Shown: positions 1 through 8,327, counted from the stretch's first letter. The stretch: 57,052 nt of DNA from an uncultured Collinsella sp. (GCA_900542275.1 UQMW01000009.1:1-57052); one strand, 5' to 3'. A program made the numbers and translations. The notes: a model not told the origin generated them from the letters alone.

Positions 1-25
1 CCGGTTTGAGCCTGCATTCAAGCTC

Positions 26-47
26 AGAGTGGGAGATTATCCACTCT
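26..47. other. Short hairpin at window start
   Basis: A 7-bp perfect inverted repeat (AGAGTGG at 26-32, CCACTCT at 41-47) with an 8-nt loop lies downstream of the pdxT stop. There is no clear T-run on the minus strand, so it is at best a weak terminator for pdxST. It could equally belong to an upstream gene outside the window. Confidence 0.3.
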
Positions 48-90
48 CATTTGTTATGTGTCCGAAAATCCACGCTCGTTTCTGCTCTTC

Positions 91-678
91 CTACATCTGA
101 AGGAAGAGTTCGTGGAGGCGGGTATCGTCGTCGAGCTCGGGGTGGAAGGTTACGCCGAGCTGGTTGCTTTGGCGGGCGGCGACGATACGGCCGTCGACTT
201 TCGCTAAGGCCTTGGCGTCGCCGTGCACTTCGACGATGCGGGGTGCACGGATAAATGTTAATGGCACTTCACCGTCGATGCCGGACACCTGGCCCTTGGT
301 GCGAAAACTGCCGAGCTGTCTGCCATAAGCGTTGCGCTCAACGAGTACGTTCATGGTTGCCAAACGCGGCGTGCCCTTATCGTCATGGGCGGCAAGGTCG
401 TGAGCCAGCAGAATCAAGCCGGCGCAGGTGCCCAGGACGGGCATGCCTTCAGCGATACGCGCGCGAAGCTCCTCGAGCATGCCCAGCTCATCAAGCAGCT
501 TCCCTTGAACGGTGGACTCGCCGCCGGGAAGTACCAGACGGTCAAAGTCCTGCTTCAAATCAGCCGCCTGCCTCAGCTCAATACAGCGTGCGCCCAACTC
601 GGATAGCCTTGCCTCGTGCTCGGCAAAGGCGCCTTGGACCGCCAGCACGGCGACCGTTTGGTCTGCATAATCGCTCAT
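91..678 (-). CDS. pdxT: PLP synthase glutaminase subunit PdxT
   Basis: A class I glutamine amidotransferase of 195 aa, the usual size for the family. It hydrolyses glutamine and channels ammonia to PdxS for ribose-5-phosphate-dependent pyridoxal phosphate synthesis in the cytoplasm. Visible motifs are VQGAFAEH (14-21), PGGEST (51-56), the nucleophile Cys85 in GTCAG, and the His179/Glu181 pair in FHPE, so the catalytic triad is intact. The ATG at 678 is preceded by AAGGGAT and lies 20 bp after the pdxS stop, so the two genes form one operon. Function is secure from motifs and neighbour. Confidence 0.96.
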   Translation of the reverse strand: MSDYADQTVAVLAVQGAFAEHEARLSELGARCIELRQAADLKQDFDRLVLPGGESTVQGKLLDELGMLEELRARIAEGMPVLGTCAGLILLAHDLAAHDDKGTPRLATMNVLVERNAYGRQLGSFRTKGQVSGIDGEVPLTFIRAPRIVEVHGDAKALAKVDGRIVAARQSNQLGVTFHPELDDDTRLHELFLQM

Positions 679-698
679 GTGCGATCCCTTCTGCTGGA

Positions 699-1589
699 CT
701 AGCGCCCGCGCTCCTCCATGATAATCTCGATCTCGTCGGCGTTGATGCCCACCATGGCCTCGCCCAGGTCCTCCGAAAGCTCGGCGATGAGTTTGGCATC
801 GGTGAAGTTTGCCACGGCCTTGACGATGGCGGCGGCGCGCTTGGCGGGGTCGCCGCTCTTAAAGATGCCCGAGCCGACAAAGACGCCTTCGGCGCCCAGC
901 TGCATCATCAGCGCGGCGTCGGCGGGGGTCGCTACGCCGCCGGCGGCAAAGTTCACGACGGGAAGCTTTCCCGTGGCATGGACCTCGCGCACCAGCTCGA
1001 CCGGAACCTGCAGTTGCTTGGCTGCCTCAAAGAGCTCATCGTCGCGCAGGGCGACAACGTCGCGGATCTGCTTTTGGATCTTGCGCATGTGGCGTACGGC
1101 CTGAACGACGTCGCCCGTGCCCGGCTCGCCCTTGGTGCGAATCATCGTGGCGCCCTCGGCAACACGGCGCAGCGCCTCGCCCAGATCGCGGGCGCCGCAG
1201 ACAAACGGGACGTCAAACTGGGTCTTGTCGATGTGATAGACGTCATCGGCAGGGGAGAGAACCTCGGACTCGTCGATGTAATCGATCTCGATGGCCTGCA
1301 GGACCTGCGCCTCGACAATGTGACCGATGCGGCACTTGGCCATAACAGGGATGGAGACGGCCTCCTGGATGCCCTTGATCATCTTGGGGTCGCTCATGCG
1401 CGAGACGCCGCCTGCGGCGCGGATGTCGGCCGGAATGCGCTCGAGTGCCATGACGGCGCAGGCGCCCGCCTCCTCGGCGATGCGTGCCTGCTCGGGCGTG
1501 GTGACGTCCATGATGACGCCGCCCTTGAGCATCTGCGCGAGTTCGCGATTGAGTTTGACGCGATCGGCCTTGCTGGTCTGTTCTGCCAT
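699..1589 (-). CDS. pdxS: PLP synthase synthase subunit PdxS
   Basis: A 296-aa (beta/alpha)8-barrel that condenses ribose 5-phosphate, glyceraldehyde 3-phosphate and ammonia into pyridoxal 5'-phosphate; it assembles as a dodecamer decorated by PdxT. The conserved lysine is K85 in the MAKCRIGH segment, the early aspartate is D28 (GVIMD), and a TKGEPGTGD phosphate-binding loop follows near residue 153. The frame stays open to 1631, but the ATG at 1589 has an AGGGAGC ribosome site and gives the standard N-terminus. It is first in the pdxST operon and divergent from pdxR. Confidence 0.97.
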   Translation of the reverse strand: MAEQTSKADRVKLNRELAQMLKGGVIMDVTTPEQARIAEEAGACAVMALERIPADIRAAGGVSRMSDPKMIKGIQEAVSIPVMAKCRIGHIVEAQVLQAIEIDYIDESEVLSPADDVYHIDKTQFDVPFVCGARDLGEALRRVAEGATMIRTKGEPGTGDVVQAVRHMRKIQKQIRDVVALRDDELFEAAKQLQVPVELVREVHATGKLPVVNFAAGGVATPADAALMMQLGAEGVFVGSGIFKSGDPAKRAAAIVKAVANFTDAKLIAELSEDLGEAMVGINADEIEIIMEERGR

Positions 1590-1681
1590 GGTTGCTCCCT
1601 TGGTTGGCATGTGCATTGCTTGACGGAACATCCTATCGGGGAGCTGGGTATGGCGAAATACTCAGTTTTCGAGATAATAAC

Positions 1682-1723
1682 AAGGTCAGACTAATACCAG
1701 ATTGAATGACTCGATAAGGTCAG
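1682..1723. promoter_or_regulatory. Direct repeats, candidate PdxR operator
   Basis: Two copies of AAGGTCAG (1682-1689 and 1716-1723) lie 34 bp apart, close to three helical turns, in the pdxS-pdxR divergent region. MocR-family PdxR regulators commonly bind direct repeats. A GATAAT box at 1673-1678 sits next to the first copy, and the second runs into the pdxR ribosome site. The operator role is inferred. Confidence 0.5.
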
Positions 1724-1734
1724 GTGACAAACTC

Positions 1735-3171
1735 ATGCTTGACTACAATTTGGAACAACGCGGCGAAACATCACTCTATGAGTATGTTTACCAGCAAATT
1801 CGAGATGATATCGTTGCTGGACGCATTGCGGCGGGGGAGCATCTGCCGTCTAAGCGCGCCTTTGCCAGTCATCTGGGAATCAGTGTCATTACCATCGAGA
1901 ATGCATATAGTCAGCTGCTCGCCGAGGGTTATATTTGCTCAAAGCCGCGTCGCGGCTACTATGCGTGTGAGCTTCCGGATGCACCGGTTTTGGCTTTGGT
2001 TACAGGGGATATCGACCGGGATACTGTCTCTATGGACCCCGGGGCGCATGACGTCGATGGACAGATCGAGCGATTCGATGCGCTTTCTCCTTCCGCTTTG
2101 GAGGCGGCGCGGCTTTGGCAAAGCGCACTACGGGCGACGCTGGCATCCGAAGATGAGCGCGAAATCTTTTCGCCCGCACCGGCGCAGGGCACCGCTCGGC
2201 TGCGACGCGCAATTGCTCACCATCTGCGTGGGACGAGGGGCATGAATGTCGATCCCAACAACATTGTTATCGGTGCAGGCGCCCAGCTGCTCGATACCAT
2301 GTTGGTTCAGTTGCTTGGCGCTGACAAGGTGTATGCCGTTGAGAACCCGGGCTATTTGCGCCTGACGCGCATCTATCAGGCTATGGGCTGCAAAGTTCGA
2401 CATATCCCGTTGGATGACGACGGCGTGGACCTGAGCGCTCTGCAGAAAGCCGGGGCCGATGTCCTTCACCTGATGCCGTCTCATCAGTATCCGACCGGCC
2501 TTGTGACGAGCATTGCGCGTCGCTACGCGCTGCTGAGCTGGGCCACCGAGCGACCAGGTCGGTATCTCATCGAAGATGACTTTGATTGTGAGTTTCGCCT
2601 TGCCGGCAAGCCGATTCCCGCGCTCGCGTCGATCGATGCCGCCCAGTCAGTTATCTACACCAACACGTTTTCGAAGAGCCTGTCATCGGCGTTGCGTCTA
2701 GCGTACATGGTGTTGCCCGATGAACTAATGGAGCGGTTTAAGCACAACCTTGGTTTTTACGCCTCGTCGGTGAGCTCTGTTGACCAGGTTGCTTTGGCAC
2801 GTTTGCTGGAATCGGGTGATTACGAGCGGCATGTGAACCGCGTGCGCGTTCGTGCTCGCGAGGCGCGTGATGGCCTGGCGGCGCTTGTGCGCAAGGCGTT
2901 TCCGGCGGGGGAGGTCTCGACCGAGCACGCGGATGCGGGTCTTTGCTGCATCGTGGTTGCGGAGCGTGGAACGGGTGGAAGCTCTTTTGCACAGGCCCTC
3001 ACGCGCTCGAGCATTCCTTTTATCGATATCAGTGACTGTGTTTGGTGTGCCGGCGGCGCATCTGTCCATGAAAACCCGACTCGAATCCTTGTCCAGTATG
3101 ACGATTTGAGTCCAAATGTGCTAAATACCTTGGAACTGCGGCTAATGGGGGGCGCTATGCAATCTAAGTGA
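1735..3171 (+). CDS. pdxR: MocR-family regulator, PdxR-like
   Basis: A 478-aa fusion of an N-terminal GntR-type winged helix (about residues 10-80, with the PSKRAFASHLGIS recognition region) to a class I aminotransferase fold. The PLP-binding lysine K314 lies in TFSKSLSS. Such proteins sense PLP and control pyridoxal synthesis genes, which fits the divergent pdxST. An in-frame TTG exists at 1702, but the ATG at 1735 has an AAGGTCAGGTGA ribosome site. The stop codon (3169-3171) lies inside the left end of a 119-bp repeat element, so the extreme C-terminus is encoded up to the element border. Confidence 0.9.
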   Translation: MLDYNLEQRGETSLYEYVYQQIRDDIVAGRIAAGEHLPSKRAFASHLGISVITIENAYSQLLAEGYICSKPRRGYYACELPDAPVLALVTGDIDRDTVSMDPGAHDVDGQIERFDALSPSALEAARLWQSALRATLASEDEREIFSPAPAQGTARLRRAIAHHLRGTRGMNVDPNNIVIGAGAQLLDTMLVQLLGADKVYAVENPGYLRLTRIYQAMGCKVRHIPLDDDGVDLSALQKAGADVLHLMPSHQYPTGLVTSIARRYALLSWATERPGRYLIEDDFDCEFRLAGKPIPALASIDAAQSVIYTNTFSKSLSSALRLAYMVLPDELMERFKHNLGFYASSVSSVDQVALARLLESGDYERHVNRVRVRAREARDGLAALVRKAFPAGEVSTEHADAGLCCIVVAERGTGGSSFAQALTRSSIPFIDISDCVWCAGGASVHENPTRILVQYDDLSPNVLNTLELRLMGGAMQSK

Positions 3172-3284
3172 GTAGACATTTGGCACTTTGGCGACCAAGC
3201 AGTTTTGTAACAAGCTATTTACCTGCGGTTTTGAAAAGCAGGATGATCGATCTGCTCGGTAAGTTCGAAAAAGTCTACTCACTT
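3166..3284 (+). repeat. 119-bp inverted-repeat element, copy A
   Basis: Exactly 119 bp, bounded by AAGTGAGTAGAC and its inverse GTCTACTCACTT, with the core TACCTGCGGTTTT at offset 54-66 (3220-3232). It closely resembles copy B (4586-4704) in sequence and shares size, ends, core and core offset with copy C (17645-17763). Inner-arm pairing (3192-3199 with 3251-3258) is weaker than in the other copies. The pdxR stop codon falls within the left end. The family is not one I recognise. Confidence 0.9.
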
Positions 3285-3467
3285 GCCGCGCACAGCTCCT
3301 GCACGAGAAAAAAATGGGGTTTTCAACAGGGTCCCGTCCAGTTCTTGGCAAGCTTTTGGTCAGTTGGGGAGGGCTGTTGAAAACTTGACAGTCCGTTCGA
3401 CGCCATTTTCGCTGCGTTCGCGCCATAGCGAGACCGGCTGTGTTGAAATCCGTGTTTTCCTGTGCCT
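3285..3467 (+). other. Leader region of the nuclease-like gene
   Basis: AT-richer intergenic sequence between element copy A and the next gene. It contains an 11-bp perfect inverted repeat, GTTTTCAACAG (3319-3329) and CTGTTGAAAAC (3374-3384). Immediately after it is a consensus -35 box TTGACA (3385-3390), but I find no convincing -10 at normal spacing. The inverted repeat could be an operator. Confidence 0.35.
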
Positions 3468-4595
3468 ATGAAGGATCTACTTTGTGACATATCGGCTTTT
3501 AGGTACTGGCGTTTGCCCCCTCAAGTCCGCGCTTTGTGTCCGCCGCTTCCACGACCAGAAGAAGACCGGCAGCGATATGACCTCTCCCGTAACCCGACGG
3601 CTGCGGTTGTGCTTGGCTTTCCGCTGTATACATTGGTTCGGACGAGAAACAAGCGGACTTGTCCAGCCAGCATGAGGCAGCGGCTGTTTTTTGGCGAGCT
3701 CCCCAGGGAATCTGTGCTGGAAACGGAGCATGGATTTTTGGTTACGTCTCCTCTACTGACGGCATTCATCATGTCGCGGCATCTGACTGATCTTCAGCTT
3801 CTTTTGGTATTGGCGGAAATGTGCGGCTTGTTTGCGGTGTGCGCTCTGCCGGCGGCGCTTGAGGCGGAGCTTTCGCGTGCAATTGATTCGGGCGCGATTT
3901 CGACAACGCTGGGCTGGTCGCGCTGTCCGTCCGAGGACGGTACCGCCTCAAATTTATGGCGTCGAGACGCTTTGGTTTTGGGCGGCGACCTTGACCGTTT
4001 TTGTTCAGATGTTTGCGGGATGCGTTACGGCAATCGATTTATGGCGGTATCGCATCTCGTTCCATTGGGCGCCGCATCGCCTTTTGAGGTTGAGGCGTAT
4101 TTGTTGTTTGGACTGTCGCGATCCCTGGGAGGTGAAGGTTTTTGCGGCATAGAACTCAATGTCGAAGTGGTGCTAAGCACAAGTGCTCGATCGATTGTGG
4201 GAAAGTCGCGTGTGTATATCGATCTACTTCTGTCTTCGCCGGACGGAAGGCGGCAGGTGGCCATCGAATGTCAGGGGAAGGCCTCACACGGGCGCGCGGG
4301 GGATGGCCTGCGTGACGCCGACCGTATGACGGCGCTTCAGGCCATGGGCTACGACGTCCTGCTCCTGACACACGGGCAGATATCCGATGAGGGTAGATTC
4401 CGCGCGATCGTAAAAGCCGTATGCAGGATGCTCGATGTTGAATATCGTGACAAAAGCTTGGATGAGCAAAGGGCCGAGACATTACTCCGGTCTGAGCTAT
4501 TCGTGGACTGGTCAAAACTGGGAGAAATCGGCGAAAAGATGCCCGTTAGATTTAAAAAGGCTCAATCGTGGACGGCCGCGGTTCTAAGTGAGTAG
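3468..4595 (+). CDS. PD-(D/E)XK-like (DUF559/AbiEi-type) protein
   Basis: A 375-aa protein of uncertain function. The region near 204-230 (SPFEVEA, then an LGGEG segment) resembles the SPxET-containing core of DUF559/AbiEi-like proteins. A restriction-endonuclease-like signature follows: D252 in YIDLLL, E267 in AIECQGK with K271 two residues after Q269, then a DADR segment (283-286) and a hydrophobic MGYDVLLLT strand. Nuclease activity is inferred, not shown. The ATG at 3468 (GTG at 3462 possible) lacks a clear ribosome site. The coding sequence is lower in GC than its neighbours, sits between two 119-bp elements, and its TAG stop lies inside copy B. It may be a defence, toxin-antitoxin or element-associated gene. 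Confidence 0.6.
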   Translation: MKDLLCDISAFRYWRLPPQVRALCPPLPRPEEDRQRYDLSRNPTAAVVLGFPLYTLVRTRNKRTCPASMRQRLFFGELPRESVLETEHGFLVTSPLLTAFIMSRHLTDLQLLLVLAEMCGLFAVCALPAALEAELSRAIDSGAISTTLGWSRCPSEDGTASNLWRRDALVLGGDLDRFCSDVCGMRYGNRFMAVSHLVPLGAASPFEVEAYLLFGLSRSLGGEGFCGIELNVEVVLSTSARSIVGKSRVYIDLLLSSPDGRRQVAIECQGKASHGRAGDGLRDADRMTALQAMGYDVLLLTHGQISDEGRFRAIVKAVCRMLDVEYRDKSLDEQRAETLLRSELFVDWSKLGEIGEKMPVRFKKAQSWTAAVLSE

Positions 4596-4704
4596 ACTTT
4601 TGGCGTGATGGCGACCAGACCGGTTTGCAGCAAGTTATTTACCTGCGGTTTTATAAAGCAATATGGATGGTCTGCTCGGCAAGTTCCAAAAAGTCTACTC
4701 ACTT
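4586..4704 (+). repeat. 119-bp inverted-repeat element, copy B
   Basis: Exactly 119 bp. Its ends pair over 16 bp (AAGTGAGTAGACTTTT and its inverse), and the core TACCTGCGGTTTT lies at 4640-4652, the same offset as in the other copies. An inner stem CGACCAGACC (4612-4621) pairs with GGTCTGCTCG (4669-4678) at 9 of 10 positions. It is in the same orientation as copy A and provides the stop codon of the upstream gene (TAG at 4593-4595). Confidence 0.9.
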
Positions 4705-4773
4705 ATTTTTTGACGAAAAGCCGAGGCCTAAGGTGGTCCTATTTCATGGCGTTAACAAGTTCTGTGAGACACG

Positions 4774-4809
4774 AAAAAAGGCCCGGACCATGTGGTCCGG
4801 GCCTTTTTT
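4774..4809. terminator. Bidirectional rho-independent terminator
   Basis: A near-perfect stem, AAAAAAGGCCCGGACCA with its complement around a 2-nt centre, flanked by A and T runs on both sides. It terminates the rubrerythrin gene on the minus strand and blocks read-through from the element/nuclease region on the plus strand. Confidence 0.93.
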
Positions 4810-4839
4810 GAGCTAGAGATTATCTCTCAGGCGGCTGGC

Positions 4840-5400
4840 TTAGGCAAAGTAGCGCTTCAGCAGGCCCTCGAAGGCCTTGCCGTGGCGAGCCTCGTCGCGA
4901 GCCATCTCGTGCACGGTGTCGTGGATGGCATCGAGGCCAGCGGCCTTGGCGCGCTTGGCAAGATCGGTCTTGCCGGCGGTGGCGCCGTTCTCGGCCTCAA
5001 CGCGCATCTCGAGGTTCTTCTTGGTGGAGTCGGTCACGACCTCGCCCAGAAGCTCGGCGAACTTGGCGGCGTGCTCGGCCTCCTCGTGGGCAGCCTTCTC
5101 CCAGTACAGGCCGATCTCGGGATAGCCCTCGCGATGGGCGACGCGAGCCATGGCCAGGTACATGCCGACCTCAGAGCACTCGCCCTCAAAGTTGGCGCGC
5201 AGGTCGGCAACGATGTCCTCGGAGACGCCCTCCATCTTGGCGACGCCCACGACGTGCTCGGCAGCCCACTCGAGCTGGCCCTCCTCCTGCTTCAGGAAGC
5301 GAGAGCCGGGAACGCCGCACTGGGGGCACTTGAAATCCTCGGGCAGCTGGTCGCCGTCGAACTCTTCCACATAACCGCAAACGGGGCAAACAAACTTCAT
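4840..5400 (-). CDS. Reverse rubrerythrin
   Basis: A 186-aa non-haem iron protein with an N-terminal rubredoxin domain (CPVC at 5-8 and a second CPQC knuckle near residue 25) followed by a ferritin-like four-helix domain. Diiron ligand motifs are visible in EAEHAAKF and in the C-terminal EARHGKAF. This domain order is the reverse of classical rubrerythrin; in clostridia such proteins are NADH-linked peroxidases that protect anaerobes from H2O2 and O2. The frame extends to 5493, but the ATG at 5400, with AAAGGAT upstream, begins exactly at the rubredoxin domain. It is monocistronic, with a promoter at 5485-5512 and a strong terminator downstream. Confidence 0.92.
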   Translation of the reverse strand: MKFVCPVCGYVEEFDGDQLPEDFKCPQCGVPGSRFLKQEEGQLEWAAEHVVGVAKMEGVSEDIVADLRANFEGECSEVGMYLAMARVAHREGYPEIGLYWEKAAHEEAEHAAKFAELLGEVVTDSTKKNLEMRVEAENGATAGKTDLAKRAKAAGLDAIHDTVHEMARDEARHGKAFEGLLKRYFA

Positions 5401-5484
5401 GATTCGATCCTTTCGATCGATGGCGATGGTGCGCTCGTCCGGTCCCGTAAGGGCCCTCTCCGGACGTGCGTCTTGACGAGTTCT

Positions 5485-5512
5485 ATTATCCATAAATGAG
5501 ACCGAATGTGAA
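5485..5512 (-). promoter_or_regulatory. Rubrerythrin promoter
   Basis: Read on the minus strand: TTCACA (-35, 5507-5512), a 16-bp spacer and GATAAT (-10, 5485-5490), each one mismatch from the sigma-70 consensus. The implied leader is about 80 nt and contains a GTCCGG/CCGGAC hairpin before the ribosome site. Confidence 0.6.
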
Positions 5513-5560
5513 GCCTATTAGGAATGATTTTTAATAAAACAATTTAAGCATGTGTAGATG

Positions 5561-5638
5561 TTGATTGATTAACGATTGCTAGACCTCGTGCGACCTCCGA
5601 TGAGTACAATCGGTCGAGCAAATGTTGACCAATCAACA
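5561..5638 (+). promoter_or_regulatory. Paired palindromic operator-like sites
   Basis: TGTTGA-CCAA-TCAACA (5623-5638) is a perfect 6+6 palindrome directly upstream of the alcohol dehydrogenase ribosome site. A related imperfect copy, TTGATTGATTAA (5561-5572), matches its reverse complement at 10 of 12 positions. A TACAAT box (5605-5610) lies between them. The arrangement suggests a dimeric repressor, perhaps TetR-like, but no regulator gene is adjacent. Confidence 0.5.
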
Positions 5639-5656
5639 AATGAAGGAGCTTCCTTT

Positions 5657-6877
5657 ATGCATCTAGCCCGCCGCGCCTGGTGCCGAACGTATCAAACGGT
5701 TTTTCGCATCGCATTGCCGGTGCTGCCCTATACCGAGCCACGCATTTTAGAGCACGCTGAGGAAGTGCCCGCAGTGCTTCAAAAGCGTTCAATACACCAT
5801 GTTCTTATCGTGACAGATCCCGGCATTGCCCGTCTGGGGCTCACGGCACCGCTCGAGACAGCGCTCGCGTCCAAGGGAATTAGCGCTGCGGTCTATGCCG
5901 AAACACGTGCGAACCCCACGGTCTCAAACGTGGAGGAAGCGGCATCTCTGTATCGAGAGAGCACCTGCCAGGCCATTATCGGCTTTGGCGGCGGTTCGGC
6001 CATGGACTGCGCCAAGGGCGTGGGCGCGCGCATCGCGCAGCCAAAGAAGCCCATCAACAAGATGCGCGGCCTGTTGCGTATCCATCGTCGCCTGCCGCTG
6101 CTCATCGCCGTTCCCACCACGGCGGGCACGGGAAGCGAGGTCACGCTTGCAGCGGTAATTACCGACGACGAGACGCACTACAAGTATCCCATTAACGACT
6201 TTGTGCTGATCCCGCGCTTTGCGGTGCACGACCCCGAGTTTACGCGCGGCCTGCCCGCCTCCATTACGGGGCAAACGGGCATGGACGCCCTGACGCATGC
6301 CGTCGAGGCCTTTATCGGGCGCAGCACCACGCCCTATACGCGCAAGATGGCGCGCCAGGCGGTGCAGCTCATCCACGACAATTTGCTCGAGGCCTATGAG
6401 TGCGGTGGCAACATGCGTGCGCGCCGCAATATGCTTTCGGCGGCGTATAAAGCGGGCGTTGCCTTTACGCGCTCTTATGTTGGATACGTCCATGCCATCG
6501 CGCACAGCCTGGGCGGGCGTTACGGGATTCCCCACGGCTTGGCCAACGCCATCATCCTGCCGCACATGCTTCGCGCCTATGGCGAAGCTGCTGCTCCCAA
6601 GCTCGCCGATCTCGCCCGCATGGCCGGCATTGCGCCGGCTAATGCGCTGGACAACGTGGCTGCTGAGGCCTTTATCGATTGGGTCGACCGCATGAACGCC
6701 GCCTTGGGCATACCCAAATATGTGACGGGCATTCGCCGCTCCGATATTCCACAAATGGCGGCCCATGCCGATGCCGAGGCCAATCCGCTATACCCCGTTC
6801 CGCTTCTAATGGACCGTTTGGAGCTCGAGCGTATGTACGAGGTCGTCGCGGGTGGTATGTTTGAGGGCGAGAATTAG
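5657..6877 (+). CDS. Iron-containing alcohol dehydrogenase
   Basis: A 406-aa group III (Fe-dependent) NAD(P)-linked alcohol dehydrogenase. The GGGSAMD dinucleotide-binding motif, the TTAGTGSE segment and the metal-ligand motifs DALTHAVEAF and HAIAHSLGG...GIPHG are all present, so it should be active. The frame is open from 5576; I choose the ATG at 5657 because AAGGAG lies 8 nt upstream and it excludes a non-homologous tail. The aldehyde dehydrogenase follows after 8 bp, so the pair probably interconverts an alcohol, aldehyde and acid, or regenerates NAD during fermentation. The substrate cannot be read from sequence. Confidence 0.9.
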   Translation: MHLARRAWCRTYQTVFRIALPVLPYTEPRILEHAEEVPAVLQKRSIHHVLIVTDPGIARLGLTAPLETALASKGISAAVYAETRANPTVSNVEEAASLYRESTCQAIIGFGGGSAMDCAKGVGARIAQPKKPINKMRGLLRIHRRLPLLIAVPTTAGTGSEVTLAAVITDDETHYKYPINDFVLIPRFAVHDPEFTRGLPASITGQTGMDALTHAVEAFIGRSTTPYTRKMARQAVQLIHDNLLEAYECGGNMRARRNMLSAAYKAGVAFTRSYVGYVHAIAHSLGGRYGIPHGLANAIILPHMLRAYGEAAAPKLADLARMAGIAPANALDNVAAEAFIDWVDRMNAALGIPKYVTGIRRSDIPQMAAHADAEANPLYPVPLLMDRLELERMYEVVAGGMFEGEN

Positions 6878-6885
6878 GAGGGTCC

Positions 6886-8265
6886 ATGAACACCGAGGAA
6901 ATTGCGCGCATCGTCGGCGATCAGCGCGCCTACTTTAAGACACACGCCACGTTTGATGTCGATGCTCGACGTCGTGCGCTCGTGAGTTTACGCGATGCGG
7001 TGCGGGCCCACGAGGCCGATATTGCCCATGCGCTCAAGACCGATTTGGGAAAGTCGCATGACGAGGCGTATATGTGCGAGATCGGCACCTCGCTTTCCGA
7101 GATTCGTTATCAGATTGCGCATGTGGCTCGATGGAGTCGCTCGCGCCTGCGTCCGTGTGACCTCGCCAACGCCGTGAGTGTGTGCAAGACGCAGTCCGTG
7201 CCCTATGGCGTCACACTCATCATGGCTCCGTGGAACTACCCGTTTTTGCTAACGCTCGAGCCGCTTGCCGGCGCCCTTGCCGCGGGCAATACCGTGGTCA
7301 TCAAGCCGAGTGCCTATGCTCCGGCATCGAGCGCGGTGCTCAGGCAGATTTGCGAGGAAGCATTTGATCCGCGCCTGGTGACGGTTGTAGAAGGCGGCCG
7401 TGCCGAGAACGAAGCACTGCTCGATGAGTGCTGGGACAAGATTTTCTTTACCGGTAGCGTTCCGGTCGGCAAGCTCGTCATGGAGCGCGCAAGTAAAAAC
7501 CTGACGCCCGTGACGCTTGAGCTGGGCGGAAAGAGCCCCTGCATTGTGGATGCCACGGCAAACTTAAAAGTCGCGGCACGGCGCATCGCCTTTGGTAAAT
7601 GGCTCAACGTGGGGCAGACCTGCGTGGCGCCCGACTACCTGCTGGTCGATACGCGCGTACACGATGAGCTGTTGGGCCTCATCAGGGAGGAGACCCGTCG
7701 CATGTTTGGCGAGCATCCGCTCGACAACGAGGATTACGGTCATATCGTCAACGCCAAGCATTTTGCGCGCGTGCGCGGGCTGATCGATCCCTATAAGGTT
7801 GTGCTTGGAGGTACCGCGCGCGAGTCGTCGCTCAAGATTGAGCCGACGATTCTAGACGGCGTGACCCCCGATGACGCCGTAATGCAGGAGGAGATTTTCG
7901 GCCCCATCTTGCCGGTGCTGACGTTTGAGAGCCTAGACGAGGCAGAGACGTTTATTGCGGATCGTCCGACGCCGCTAGCTCTGTATATCTTTAGCCAGGA
8001 CCATGCGGCTCAGCAACGCTTTGTGCGTTACGTGCCCTTTGGCGGCGGCTGCGTCAACGACACGATCATGCATCTGGCTACGAGCCATATGGGCTTTGGC
8101 GGCATGGGCGCGAGCGGTATGGGGCAGTACCATGGCCGCGAGAGCTTCGATACGTTTAGTCACAAGAAGAGCATCGTGAACAAGGCAACCTGGCTCGACG
8201 TGCCATTCCGCTATGCTCCTTACGCAAGCTGGAAGCACAAGTTCGTGCGCATGTTTGTGCATTAG
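6886..8265 (+). CDS. Aldehyde dehydrogenase, class 3-like
   Basis: A 459-aa NAD(P)-dependent aldehyde dehydrogenase of the shorter class 3 type. Catalytic residues are visible: Cys246 in GQTC and Glu212 in LELGGKSP, plus the APWNYP cofactor-site segment. The hydrophobic C-terminal region resembles class 3 enzymes that act on medium- or long-chain aldehydes. The ATG follows an AGGAGG ribosome site 8 bp after the alcohol dehydrogenase stop, so the two are co-transcribed. A terminator follows at 8290. Confidence 0.92.
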   Translation: MNTEEIARIVGDQRAYFKTHATFDVDARRRALVSLRDAVRAHEADIAHALKTDLGKSHDEAYMCEIGTSLSEIRYQIAHVARWSRSRLRPCDLANAVSVCKTQSVPYGVTLIMAPWNYPFLLTLEPLAGALAAGNTVVIKPSAYAPASSAVLRQICEEAFDPRLVTVVEGGRAENEALLDECWDKIFFTGSVPVGKLVMERASKNLTPVTLELGGKSPCIVDATANLKVAARRIAFGKWLNVGQTCVAPDYLLVDTRVHDELLGLIREETRRMFGEHPLDNEDYGHIVNAKHFARVRGLIDPYKVVLGGTARESSLKIEPTILDGVTPDDAVMQEEIFGPILPVLTFESLDEAETFIADRPTPLALYIFSQDHAAQQRFVRYVPFGGGCVNDTIMHLATSHMGFGGMGASGMGQYHGRESFDTFSHKKSIVNKATWLDVPFRYAPYASWKHKFVRMFVH

Positions 8266-8289
8266 AATCAGATGACATAGGGATAAACA

Positions 8290-8327
8290 AAGTGGCCGTC
8301 CCCGCGTAAGCGAAGACGGCCATTTCT
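8290..8327 (+). terminator. Terminator of the adh-aldh operon
   Basis: Stem TGGCCGTC (8293-8300) with GACGGCCA (8315-8322), followed by TTTCTC. It lies 25 bp past the aldehyde dehydrogenase stop. Confidence 0.75.
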
